Assembly: GCA_035642125.1 (NCBI GenBank)
Contig: DASQSZ010000272.1
Coordinates: 1 to 15,817, forward strand
Direction of reading: 5' to 3'
DNA length: 15,817 nucleotides
Origin: CALAED01 sp937891035
Lineage (GTDB): Bacteria; Actinomycetota; Actinomycetes; Streptosporangiales; Streptosporangiaceae
Part shown: positions 1 through 5,683 of the stretch, in pieces
Layout of the letters: the number at the start of each line of letters is the position of its first letter
How positions within the stretch are numbered: the stretch's first letter is position 1
The notes under the pieces: model-generated
Told to the model about the DNA's origin: nothing
The model's input: only the letters and a program-made list of their open reading frames with translations
Database searches by the model: none
Program-made: the position numbers and the translations under genes

Positions 1-179
1 CGTACTCCCGTCCTGGGCACGTCCGGCGGCAACGGGTGCTCGTTGAGCCAGCGCTTGATGACCGTCGTCGCGTCTTTGACCTGCTTGATCAGATGGCCCA
101 GTGCGTCGGTATCGATGCCGCGGAAGTCGGGGTCGCGACGGGCCGGCCCCGCGCGCATCGTGCCGCTGCTTCCGCCCAT
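1..179 (-). CDS. Unrecognised protein, N-terminal part (cut by window edge)
   Basis: This is an open reading frame on the minus strand that starts at ATG 179-177 and runs off the left edge after 59 codons without a stop. A second in-frame ATG lies seven codons later (158-156). The visible part begins with a short Gly/Ser/Arg/Pro-rich stretch, followed by DFRGIDTDALGHLIKQ and a predicted amphipathic helix ending near KRWLNEHPLPP. The helix followed by a Pro-rich turn is reminiscent of small helical secretion-substrate-like proteins, but I do not recognise the family. It lies 161 bp downstream of the YbaK-like gene on the same strand, so it could be co-transcribed or have its own promoter. I chose the frame because it stays open to the edge with G/C-rich third positions. 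The plus-strand frames over the same bases look like shadows. Confidence 0.45.
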   Translation of the reverse strand, partial: MGGSSGTMRAGPARRDPDFRGIDTDALGHLIKQVKDATTVIKRWLNEHPLPPDVPRTGV

Positions 180-340
180 CGGCGCTCCGGATCGTCGTTC
201 GCCCGCGGTTACCCGGGTCTTGACACCAGTTTCTACCGACTCAGTGCTATACGCCACCACCCCGCGGCCATCATCGGTCACGGAACCGAGTCACAGCATC
301 TCGCTGTGTGCATGGTGCGGAACGCCGAGGTGTCCCGGTG

Positions 341-808
341 TCACTGCCCGACCTCGGCCGGGGTGCCGCCGGTGATGCGCAGCAACTCGTCGTAGGTGGT
401 GGGAAAGACCGTATGCGGATGGCCGGCCGCCGCCCATACCACGTCGAAGGTGAACAGCCAGACGTCCACGAGCGTGCGCAGCGGCTTCGGGTGACCGATG
501 GGGGCGACGCCGCCGATGGGCTGCCCGGTCACCTTCCGTACGAACTCGGGGGTGGCGCGGGTGACGCTCTGGGCGTCAACGAGCTTCGCCACCTGCACGG
601 TGTCGACGCGATGCGCGCCGGACGTCAGGATGAGCAGGGGCTCGCCGTCGGCGGAGAACACCAGGCTGTTGGCGATCGCCCCCACCTCGCAGCGGAGCTG
701 CGCCGCGGCCGCCGCGGCCGTGGGTGCCGGGTCGGGCAACTCGACAACGGACCCGACGACACCACGTTCGCGCAGGAGAACGGCCACATTCTCGGCGTTG
801 GGATGCAT
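341..808 (-). CDS. YbaK/EbsC-family aminoacyl-tRNA deacylase
   Basis: The 155-residue protein matches the YbaK/ProX-type trans-editing domain, which hydrolyses mischarged aminoacyl-tRNAs (typically prolyl-tRNA synthetase errors) in the cytoplasm. Visible family signatures are the N-terminal HPNA helix (residues 2-5), IANSLVF (45-51), a central strand with LTSGAHRVD (61-69), the glycine-rich GQPIGGVAPIGHP (95-107) and the C-terminal GHPHTVFPTTYDELLRITGG (129-148). Length is normal for a stand-alone domain. The IANSLVF strand stands where many family members have a lysine (I-x-K-T-L). It therefore belongs to the subfamily without that lysine, and its substrate cannot be read from the sequence. 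The start at 808 is the first ATG of the domain. No Shine-Dalgarno sequence is visible, and a TAnnnT hexamer lies six bases upstream, which fits a leaderless mRNA. It diverges from the L,D-transpeptidase gene with an 89-bp gap. Confidence 0.85.
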   Translation of the reverse strand: MHPNAENVAVLLRERGVVGSVVELPDPAPTAAAAAAQLRCEVGAIANSLVFSADGEPLLILTSGAHRVDTVQVAKLVDAQSVTRATPEFVRKVTGQPIGGVAPIGHPKPLRTLVDVWLFTFDVVWAAAGHPHTVFPTTYDELLRITGGTPAEVGQ

Positions 809-814
809 GGCTTG

Positions 815-820
815 ACTTTA
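815..820 (-). promoter_or_regulatory. Candidate -10 box of a leaderless promoter for the YbaK-like gene
   Basis: On the minus strand TAAAGT (TAnnnT) is followed by six bases and then the ATG. Transcription would start at or next to the start codon, an arrangement common in actinobacteria. No good -35 is seen at 17-18 bp, so support is modest. Confidence 0.4.
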
Positions 821-897
821 GAGGGTCTGGTGGAAACGAACCGGGGGAAGTCAACGATCGTCGTAGGGAATACCGGAGGTGGCCCCGAGAGGACGAG

Positions 898-1728
898 ATG
901 AGCAGGCGACTGGGTCTGGCGGCGATATTCGCCGGCGGCATGATGGTGATCGCGGCGTGCACCCATTCGGGGGACGCCCAGTCCGCCGGGTCCGGCCAGC
1001 GGCGGGCGACGGGCACGGCGACGGTGACCGCTCAGCCGCGGCCGGGCTCGCCGACCGGCTCGGCGAGCCCGGCCCCGGCGCCCTCGCCCACGCGCACCCC
1101 TCCTGAGGCGCGGCGCAAGCTCAAGCCGGGCGCCCGCAACGCCGACGTACGGGCGCTGCAGCACCGGCTCCGCGAGCTGCACTACGACCCGGGCAAGATC
1201 GACGGCAGGTACGGCCCGACGACGCAGATGGCGGTATGGGCCTTCCAGAAGATCAACCGCATCAAGCCAAGCGGCACCGTCGGCACGCGGGTGTGGCGGG
1301 CACTGGACGCGCCTCGCACGCCCAAGCCGGTGGCCAAGAAACGCGAGGACGACCGGGTCGACATCGACCTTGAGCGCCAGTACCTCGTCGTCTACAAGGA
1401 CGGCGCGCCCGCGTTGATCTCTCACATCTCCTCGGGCGGCGGCTATCGCTACTGCGCGAAGGACCCGGGATCGCAGACGCCGCGCTGCCGCTACGCCGTG
1501 ACCTCGACCGGCGACTTCCGCACCGGCAGAAGGGTCAGCGGCTGGGACGACGGCCCGCTCGGGGCGCTGTACAACCCTGTCTACTTCAACGGCGGCATCG
1601 CGGTACACGGATACCCCTCGGTGCCGCTGAGCCCGGTATCGCACGGCTGCGTCCGCATCCCGATGCATGCCGCGGACCTGTTCCCCAAGCTGGTCGGCAC
1701 CAACGTGCCCGTGCACGTGCGCCGCTGA
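898..1728 (+). CDS. Lipoprotein L,D-transpeptidase (PG-binding domain + YkuD domain)
   Basis: The 276-residue protein is predicted to form 3-3 cross-links in peptidoglycan outside the membrane. Residues 1-20 are a lipoprotein signal peptide (SRR, hydrophobic core) with lipobox VIAAC, giving lipidated Cys21. Residues about 22-72 are a Ser/Thr/Pro/Ala-rich linker. Residues about 74-137 are a peptidoglycan-binding domain (PF01471 type: LQHRLRELHYDPGKIDGRYG, then AVWAFQ). Residues about 153-276 are a YkuD L,D-transpeptidase domain with the catalytic pattern HGY (237-239) and SHGCVR (248-253), so His249, Gly250 and Cys251 are present. An extra cysteine pair (Cys186, Cys197) could form a disulfide. 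The start at 898 is chosen over a longer in-frame extension because it gives a clean signal peptide and has AGAGGA four bases upstream. The gene is monocistronic by orientation: divergent from the YbaK-like gene and followed by a hairpin. Confidence 0.9.
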   Translation: MSRRLGLAAIFAGGMMVIAACTHSGDAQSAGSGQRRATGTATVTAQPRPGSPTGSASPAPAPSPTRTPPEARRKLKPGARNADVRALQHRLRELHYDPGKIDGRYGPTTQMAVWAFQKINRIKPSGTVGTRVWRALDAPRTPKPVAKKREDDRVDIDLERQYLVVYKDGAPALISHISSGGGYRYCAKDPGSQTPRCRYAVTSTGDFRTGRRVSGWDDGPLGALYNPVYFNGGIAVHGYPSVPLSPVSHGCVRIPMHAADLFPKLVGTNVPVHVRR

Positions 1729-1735
1729 GGTCGCG

Positions 1736-1761
1736 GGCGCGCGGTTCCGGCCGGGCGCGCC
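1736..1761 (+). terminator. Candidate hairpin terminator after the L,D-transpeptidase
   Basis: A 7-bp GC stem (GGCGCGC at 1736-1742 with GCGCGCC at 1755-1761, 12-nt loop) begins eight bases after the stop codon. There is no U-tract, as is common in high-GC actinobacteria, so termination is inferred from position and stem only. Confidence 0.4.
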
Positions 1762-1921
1762 TTCGTCACGCGCCGTCGTTTTGTCGTACCCGCCTGCTCT
1801 ACTGGTGCCTGTTCACGGGTCCGCCGCCGGTCCGGCCCGGGGCGGAAGCGCTGAGCGGTTCTCAGGGTCGAATGCCGGTGACCTGCGACGATGATGGCTT
1901 TCGGCGCGTCTTTCGAACACA

Positions 1922-1950
1922 TTGACGAATGGCGACCGGAGGGGTTTACT
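1922..1950 (+). promoter_or_regulatory. Candidate promoter upstream of the HEPN gene
   Basis: TTGACG (1922-1927) is a good -35 match. With a 17-bp spacer the -10 would be TTTACT (1945-1950); TACTGG at 1947-1952 is an alternative with 19 bp. The start site would fall near 1957, just before the LexA-like box, leaving a leader of about 170 nt. The -10 match is only fair. Confidence 0.35.
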
Positions 1951-1959
1951 GGTGGTACG

Positions 1960-1975
1960 TCGAACATCAGTTCGG
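1960..1975. promoter_or_regulatory. LexA-like (SOS) box
   Basis: TCGAAC-ATCA-GTTCGG matches the actinobacterial/Gram-positive LexA box TCGAAC-N4-GTTCGA in 11 of 12 defined positions; only the last base differs. It lies just downstream of a candidate promoter start and about 150 bp upstream of the HEPN start codon, a position where LexA binding could block transcription. A chance match of this quality is possible but unlikely in one intergenic region. Confidence 0.55.
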
Positions 1976-2127
1976 TGTGGTGCGGGACTCGCGGCCCGCA
2001 CTTGGGGCACGTCCCGTTCGGGCAGCGTAGGTCGAGCGAGACGCGAGGGCCGGACGGGGAGAGGGGAAGCTCCTCGTCCGGCCGGCCCCATCGCGGCGGC
2101 TCGCCGCCCGAGGGAAGGAGGCATGTC

Positions 2128-2580
2128 ATGTCCGTGACAACGACCTTGCGTCACTTGCCTGCCCGCCGAGTCGCCCACTCGGCGGGGTCGCTCTTGCACG
2201 CGGCCCGGCAGGGGCTGGCCGAGGCCGCGGAGACCTCCCGGCCCGAGTTGCGATACGTCGCCGCGCATTTGGCCGCGTTGCGGGCCGCCGCCGCCGTGCT
2301 GGCGGCCAAGGAGCCCGTCGACGCCACTCGTCGCGGCCGCCCGCGCAGCGTGTGGGTGCTGTTGCCGGCGGCCGACCCTACGCTTCGCGAGTGGGCGGCC
2401 TTCTTCGCCGCCGGGGCCGACAAACGGGCGGCCGCCGAAGCCGGCCTGCCTCGCGCGGTGACCCCGTTCGAGGCCGACGAGCTGCTGCACGACGCCGAGG
2501 TCTTCGTGTCGCTCGTCGAGGAGACGCTCGGCCTACCCGGCCAGCCGACTTTGCCCATCCCCGACTCCAGAGCCAGCTGA
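2128..2580 (+). CDS. SAV_6107-family HEPN domain protein
   Basis: The 150-residue, Ala-rich, all-helical protein resembles the actinobacterial SAV_6107 HEPN family. HEPN domains bind nucleotides or RNA, and many are RNases or partners of nucleotidyltransferases; no activity is established here. Signatures are the N-terminal helix ending SLLHAARQGLAEAA (21-34), ELRYVAAHLAALRAAAAVLAAK (40-61), RRGRPRSVWVLLP (68-80), LREWAAFFAAGADKRAAAEAGL (86-107) and VTPFEADELLHDAEVFVSLVEETL (111-134). The canonical HEPN RNase motif Rx4-6H is not obvious; RYVAAH (42-47) is an R-x4-H and the only candidate. The start at 2128 has a strong Shine-Dalgarno (AGGGAAGGAGG) six bases upstream, which rules out the longer frame from 1891. 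A LexA-like box upstream suggests control by DNA damage. Confidence 0.8.
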   Translation: MSVTTTLRHLPARRVAHSAGSLLHAARQGLAEAAETSRPELRYVAAHLAALRAAAAVLAAKEPVDATRRGRPRSVWVLLPAADPTLREWAAFFAAGADKRAAAEAGLPRAVTPFEADELLHDAEVFVSLVEETLGLPGQPTLPIPDSRAS

Positions 2581-2792
2581 TCATCCACCCGCGAGCACCC
2601 TCGGGCCGGATCCGCCGGGTCGATTCGCATCCCCGAAGATCTTGATCCAGCCCCTCCTCACCGGCTACCCGCCGGTCACGGCGGCCTGCGGCGCACCGGC
2701 ACCGGCACCGGCACTCGGGCCGAGATTCGGCTCCATCAAAGCGCCTCGGAGCGGTCGTCGGACCGATGCCATCGTCGAGGGCCTGGTCTTTA

Positions 2793-2838
2793 GGTGCGGA
2801 CGACAGCGGCGTACATGCGCGCCGCTGTCGTCCGCACC
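2793..2838. terminator. Perfect 19-bp hairpin between convergent genes
   Basis: The arms at 2793-2811 and 2820-2838 are perfect inverted repeats (GGTGCGGACGACAGCGGCG and its complement) around the 8-nt loop TACATGCG. It lies between the plus-strand HEPN gene and minus-strand bldD, so a bidirectional terminator is the simplest reading. There is no U-tract on either side, and the stem is longer and cleaner than a terminator needs. Confidence 0.6.
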
Positions 2839-3013
2839 GGTGAACGTGTTGAAACAGGCATCTGGCGACGCCTGCGGTGACGCAGGGAGAACTGCCCGCC
2901 ACCGACCTGCAAACGGCGAATTACGCCGTAAGTCGGCATGGCGCTGCCGTGACGCGGCGTCGCCGAAGCGACCCCCGCGATCGGCGGCGGGCTGTCAGCG
3001 CCCTGCCGATATG

Positions 3014-3035
3014 CCCCGCGGCTCGTTCCGCGGGG
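3014..3035 (-). terminator. Candidate bldD terminator
   Basis: CCCCGCGG / CCGCGGGG form a perfect 8-bp stem with a 6-nt loop and directly abut the bldD stop codon (complement of 3036-3038). No U-tract follows. Position and strength suggest termination or mRNA 3' protection. Confidence 0.55.
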
Positions 3036-3530
3036 TCAGAACGCCTCGACGGCGCGGCGTGCCTCTGGGTCGAGCACGCCCCATCCGATGAGCTCTTCGG
3101 TCAGCTCGGTCGGCGATTTGTCGTAGATCACGGCGAGCGAACGCAGGTCCTCTTGCCTGATGGACAAGACCTTTCCGTTGTAGTCGCCACGCTGGCTCTG
3201 GATCGTCGCGGCGTAGCGGGCGAGTGGACCGGCTTTATCCTTCGGAAGCTGTTGCAGCCGCTCGAGATCGATCACGAGCTTCGGCGTTGGGCCGAGCGGA
3301 CTCGGCGCCGAGCCGCCGGGAAGCAGCTCGGACACCGGCACGCCGTAGAACTCGGCGAGCTCGGCCAGCTTCTGAACGGTGACGGCGCGGTCGCCCCGCT
3401 CGTACGAACCCACGACGACGGCCTTCCACCGGCCGCGAGACTTCTCTTCCACACCATGCAGGGACAACCCCTGCTGGGTGCGAATGGCGCGAAGTCTCGC
3501 GCCTAGAGCCTTTGCGTATTCAGACGGCAT
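3036..3530 (-). CDS. bldD: Developmental regulator BldD (c-di-GMP-binding repressor)
   Basis: This 164-residue cytoplasmic transcription factor represses sporulation genes during vegetative growth when dimerised by cyclic di-GMP (known for Streptomyces BldD). Residues about 1-70 form the HTH domain: YAKALGARLRAIRTQQGLSL (5-24), VVVGSYERGDRAVTVQKLAELAEFYGVPV (38-66). Residues about 82-160 form the effector domain. The complete RxD-X8-RxxD c-di-GMP motif is present: Arg114, Asp116, Arg125 and Asp128, the same numbers as in Streptomyces. Length is normal. GGAGGG lies eight bases before the ATG. The promoter is a good match to the housekeeping consensus and carries a dyad containing AGTGA, consistent with self-repression. 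The gene diverges from the pyr operon, a conserved actinobacterial arrangement. The match is strong enough that I see no serious alternative. Confidence 0.97.
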   Translation of the reverse strand: MPSEYAKALGARLRAIRTQQGLSLHGVEEKSRGRWKAVVVGSYERGDRAVTVQKLAELAEFYGVPVSELLPGGSAPSPLGPTPKLVIDLERLQQLPKDKAGPLARYAATIQSQRGDYNGKVLSIRQEDLRSLAVIYDKSPTELTEELIGWGVLDPEARRAVEAF

Positions 3531-3597
3531 CGTTGCGGCCCTCCAAGGCTCACTCGGGTCGTCGTTGTCGGCCCCAGGAAATCATCTCCTAGGATGG

Positions 3598-3616
3598 TTA
3601 CGGACAGTGACGGTAA
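3598..3616. promoter_or_regulatory. Imperfect dyad over the bldD -10/start: candidate BldD operator
   Basis: TTACGGACA-G-TGACGGTAA is a near-palindrome (7 of 9 paired positions) that covers the bldD -10 box. It contains AGTGA (3606-3610), the half-site of the BldD box; a second AGTGA half-site lies in the bldD leader (complement of 3550-3554). Autoregulation by BldD is known in Streptomyces. That this dyad is the operator is inference. Confidence 0.45.
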
Positions 3617-3638
3617 AACGGGTACGGCCATTGGTCAA
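3610..3638 (-). promoter_or_regulatory. bldD promoter
   Basis: On the minus strand TTGACC (3638-3633), a 17-bp spacer and TACCGT (3615-3610) closely match the sigma70-type consensus TTGACA-N17-TAnnnT. The start site would be near 3602, giving a leader of about 72 nt with GGAGGG before the ATG. Confidence 0.7.
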
Positions 3639-3766
3639 GCTGATTGGAAAAATGTGGTCGAACCGGCCGTCCGCGAAAGAGGCTCCCGATGGTCCGCAGA
3701 GGGGGGCGCGCGGGGTCGTCGCCGGCCGTCTTCGCGCCCTCAACCGGCATCGGCTCCCTATGTGAA

Positions 3767-3782
3767 GGTGACGTCTCTCACC
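3767..3782. promoter_or_regulatory. GGTGA-N6-TCACC dyad upstream of the pyrR promoter
   Basis: A perfect 5-bp inverted repeat with 6-bp spacing sits about 45 bp upstream of the pyrR -10 box. Its arms resemble the BldD box (AGTGA ... TCACC), with G instead of A at the first base of the left half. It may serve BldD or another regulator acting on the divergent genes. Confidence 0.4.
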
Positions 3783-3825
3783 AGGGAAGACTACGACGGT
3801 CCGCTTAGGGTCACGGGCATCGAGC

Positions 3826-3834
3826 TGCTACGGT
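3826..3834 (+). promoter_or_regulatory. Candidate pyr operon promoter (extended -10)
   Basis: TGC-TACGGT is an extended -10 (TGn-TAnnnT). A -35 is weak (TTAGGG with an 18-bp spacer). The predicted start near 3841 would produce a leader of about 50 nt that begins just before the PyrR-binding hairpin. Confidence 0.55.
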
Positions 3835-3849
3835 GTGCAAGACCCGACG

Positions 3850-3886
3850 TCCTTTAAAACCCGTCCCGTGAGGCGGGAAAGGAGGT
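3850..3886 (+). promoter_or_regulatory. PyrR-binding RNA hairpin sequestering the pyrR ribosome binding site
   Basis: The leader RNA folds into UCCUUU (3850-3855) paired with AAAGGA (3878-3883) and CCCG (3860-3863) paired with CGGG (3874-3877), separated by an AAAA bulge. The apical part UCC-CGUGA-GG (3864-3873) matches the PyrR recognition consensus UCCnGnGAGGY. The lower stem buries AAAGGAGG, the Shine-Dalgarno of pyrR. In mycobacteria PyrR is known to repress translation from such a site when UMP is high; the same mechanism is inferred here. There is no competing antiterminator or U-tract, so transcription attenuation of the Bacillus type is not supported. Confidence 0.88.
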
Positions 3887-3890
3887 TTGT

Positions 3891-4598
3891 GTGGTGAATG
3901 CTGCGTCCATGCCTTCGGGGGCTGATGCGGCAGAGGGTGACGGACAGCACATCGCGGCGGCCATGCCTGAATCCGGCGTCGGTGCCGGCTCGCCACCCCA
4001 GGGCGGCGCGGCGCCATCTCCCAAAGCGGTTCTCGAGGCCCCCGATATCGCCCGTGCGCTCACCCGGATCGCGCATGAAATCCTCGAACGCACCAAGGGC
4101 GGCCGCGACGTCGTCCTGCTCGGCATTCCGACGCGAGGGGCCACGCTCGCGCGGCGGCTGGCCGAGCGCGTCGGAGCCGTCGAAGGGCACCCGGTGCCGT
4201 GGGGCTGCCTCGACGTGACGATGTACCGCGACGATCTGCGGCTACGGCCGGCCCGTGCCCTGGGCAAGACCGAACTGCCCCCGGACGGCGTCGACGGCAA
4301 GATCGTCATTCTCGTCGACGACGTGCTGTTTTCCGGGCGTACGGTCCGGGCCGCGCTCGACGCGATGAATGACCACGGTCGGCCGCGGGCGGTGCAACTG
4401 GCCATCCTCATCGACCGAGGCCATCGCGAGCTGCCGATCAGAGCGGACTATGTCGGCAAGAACCTGCCCACCTCGCAACGCGAGACGGTCATGGTCCTGC
4501 TGTCGGAGGTCGACGGCCAGGACGCCGTCCTGCTCGGCCCCCGCCCCGCCGACGAGCCGCGGCGACGCGCCGCGCGACCGAAGGCACGGGAGACCTGA
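3891..4598 (+). CDS. pyrR: Bifunctional pyr operon regulator / uracil phosphoribosyltransferase PyrR
   Basis: The 235-residue protein senses UMP and binds the leader RNA of its own operon; family members also convert uracil and PRPP to UMP. The type I phosphoribosyltransferase fold starts near residue 45. VVLLGIPTRGATLARRL (74-90), WGCLDVTMYRDDLR (104-117) and the PRPP loop VILVDDVLFSGRT (139-151) are intact. The first 44 residues (Ala/Gly/Pro-rich) and the last 15 or so (RRRAARPKARET) are extensions relative to the approximately 180-residue Bacillus PyrR. Two adjacent GTG codons (3891, 3894) could start it; GGAGG is five bases from the first and eight from the second, so 3894 is equally likely. 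It is the first gene of the operon and is followed by a mini-ORF that starts on its stop codon. Confidence 0.95.
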   Translation: MVNAASMPSGADAAEGDGQHIAAAMPESGVGAGSPPQGGAAPSPKAVLEAPDIARALTRIAHEILERTKGGRDVVLLGIPTRGATLARRLAERVGAVEGHPVPWGCLDVTMYRDDLRLRPARALGKTELPPDGVDGKIVILVDDVLFSGRTVRAALDAMNDHGRPRAVQLAILIDRGHRELPIRADYVGKNLPTSQRETVMVLLSEVDGQDAVLLGPRPADEPRRRAARPKARET

Positions 4599-4744
4599 TG
4601 ACCACCACGTCGACGACCGGCCGGCGGCCCCGTACGAACGCGCCGGGGAAAGCCATCCCTGTCGCACCTGCGCCACCCGATCGTCTCGCCTCGACCAGCC
4701 CATCGGGGCGTACGGCGCGTACTCAGGAAGGTAGGGCACAGTGA
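4598..4744 (+). CDS. 48-codon mini-ORF bridging pyrR and pyrB
   Basis: The 142-bp gap between pyrR and pyrB is filled by one ORF. Its ATG overlaps the pyrR stop (TGATG) and its TGA overlaps the pyrB start (GTGA at 4741-4744). GGGAG lies five bases before the ATG, inside the end of pyrR. The peptide (MTTTSTTGRRPRTNAPGKAI...) is basic and rich in Thr, Arg, Pro and Ala, looks disordered, and matches no family I know. Its likely role, if translated, is to carry ribosomes from pyrR to pyrB rather than to make a functional protein. It could instead be a chance opening in GC-rich DNA. The exact fit at both ends is the main support. Confidence 0.4.
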   Translation: MTTTSTTGRRPRTNAPGKAIPVAPAPPDRLASTSPSGRTARTQEGRAQ

Positions 4745-5682
4745 AGCGTCATCTCATCTCGGCGGCCGACCTGACCAGGGACGATGCCCTGCTTATCCTC
4801 GACACCGCCGAGGAACTGGCCCAGGTCGTGGACCGGCCGATCAAGAAGTTGCCGACGCTGCGCGGCCGTACGGTGGTCAACCTGTTCTTCGAGGATTCCA
4901 CCCGTACGCGCATCTCGTTCGAGGCGGCGGCCAAGCGGCTGTCCGCCGATGTGATCAATTTCTCCGCCAAGGGATCGAGCGTGTCCAAGGGCGAAAGCCT
5001 CAAGGACACGGCGCTGACGCTGGAGGCGATGGGCGCCGACGCCGTGGTCATCAGGCACGGCGCCTCCGGCGCGCCCTACAGATTGGCGAACTGGGTGCAC
5101 GGCAGCGTGGTCAACGCCGGTGACGGCACGCACGAGCACCCCACGCAGGCGCTCTTGGACGCCTTCACCATGCGCCGCCGCCTCGGCGGGCTCGAAGGCA
5201 GGCAGATCACCATCGTCGGCGACATCCTGCACAGCAGGGTGGCCCGCTCCAACGTGCTGCTCCTGCACACGCTGGGCGCCGACGTCACCTTGGTGGCGCC
5301 GCCGACGCTGCTGCCCGTCGCCGTGGACACCTGGCCGTGCACCGTGTCGTACGACCTGGACGCGGTCATCCCCAAGACCGATGTGATCATGATGCTCAGA
5401 GTGCAGGCCGAGCGGATGAACGCCGCGTACTTCCCCTCCGTGCGCGAATACAGCCGCCGATACGGATTGGACGCCCGCCGCATGGGGCAGTTGCCGGAGC
5501 ACGCGCTGGTCATGCATCCAGGCCCGATGAACCGCGGCGTCGAGATCGCCGCCGAGGTGGCCGACTCGACGCGCTCGACCATTGTCGAGCAGGTCGCCAA
5601 CGGGGTGACGGTCCGCATGGCGGTGCTGTACCTGCTCCTCGGCGGCTCGGTGCCGGCCAACCCGGCGGAGGAGGACTCCTGA
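4741..5682 (+). CDS. pyrB: Aspartate carbamoyltransferase catalytic chain PyrB
   Basis: This enzyme condenses carbamoyl phosphate with L-aspartate to carbamoyl aspartate, step 2 of UMP synthesis, as a cytoplasmic trimer. The 313-residue length is typical. All key residues are visible: the carbamoyl phosphate loop FEDSTRTR (50-57), the loop SSVSKGES with Lys83 (79-86), His133 and Gln136 in HEHPTQ, Arg166 in SRVARS, Arg220-x-Gln222, and the HPGPMNRG loop (259-266). No regulatory chain (PyrI) gene is present. The GTG start at 4741 has AGGAAGG about eight bases upstream. It overlaps the stop of the bridging mini-ORF and is followed after one base by pyrC, so translation is probably coupled on both sides. 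Confidence 0.97.
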   Translation: MKRHLISAADLTRDDALLILDTAEELAQVVDRPIKKLPTLRGRTVVNLFFEDSTRTRISFEAAAKRLSADVINFSAKGSSVSKGESLKDTALTLEAMGADAVVIRHGASGAPYRLANWVHGSVVNAGDGTHEHPTQALLDAFTMRRRLGGLEGRQITIVGDILHSRVARSNVLLLHTLGADVTLVAPPTLLPVAVDTWPCTVSYDLDAVIPKTDVIMMLRVQAERMNAAYFPSVREYSRRYGLDARRMGQLPEHALVMHPGPMNRGVEIAAEVADSTRSTIVEQVANGVTVRMAVLYLLLGGSVPANPAEEDS

Positions 5683-5683
5683 G

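Larger units (their letters stand above)
1762..2127. other. Intergenic region upstream of the HEPN gene
   Basis: This region between the L,D-transpeptidase hairpin and the HEPN start contains no reading frame I believe. The HEPN frame stays open back to an ATG at 1891, but that extension looks non-coding: it is rich in Gly, Arg and Ser, and the strong ribosome binding site lies at the inner start. What it does hold is a LexA-like box (1960-1975), a half-site TCGAAC at 1913-1918, a possible promoter at 1922-1950 and the ribosome binding site at 2111-2121. Confidence 0.6.
2581..3035. other. Convergent intergenic region rich in hairpins
   Basis: This 455-bp stretch lies between the HEPN gene and the 3' end of bldD. 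I see no credible gene; the open frames across it are Arg/Pro-rich shadows. It holds a perfect 19-bp hairpin (2793-2838), a 6-bp hairpin with a GTGA tetraloop (CCTGCG/CGCAGG, 2871-2886), a 6-bp dyad (ACGGCG/CGCCGT, 2913-2929), an 8-bp hairpin against the bldD stop (3014-3035), and a short run of CACCGG hexamers near 2695-2713. Confidence 0.6.

Noticed and set aside
36..395. Plus-strand frames of 110-119 codons at the left edge
   Set aside because: They overlap each other and the minus-strand frame 179-1, show no domain, and have no ribosome binding site.
1891..2127. Longer N-terminus for the HEPN protein
   Set aside because: The extension is low-complexity, spans the LexA-like box and the strong ribosome binding site at 2111-2121, and is not part of the family.
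2690..2716. CACCGG hexamer run as a functional repeat
   Set aside because: There are only about three copies in GC-rich DNA, with no other signal.
2642..3091. 149-residue plus-strand open frame overlapping the end of bldD
   Set aside because: It is an Arg/Pro-rich translation across several hairpins and antisense to bldD, with no domain and no Shine-Dalgarno support.
3668..3692. A second PyrR-site-like sequence (UCCGCGAAAGAGGCU)
   Set aside because: The spacing between UCC and GAGGC is three bases too long for the PyrR loop and there is no supporting stem or nearby start codon.
3594..3857. 87-residue plus-strand open frame in the bldD-pyrR control region
   Set aside because: It runs through the bldD promoter and the pyrR promoter and ends inside the PyrR-binding hairpin; the sequence looks non-coding.
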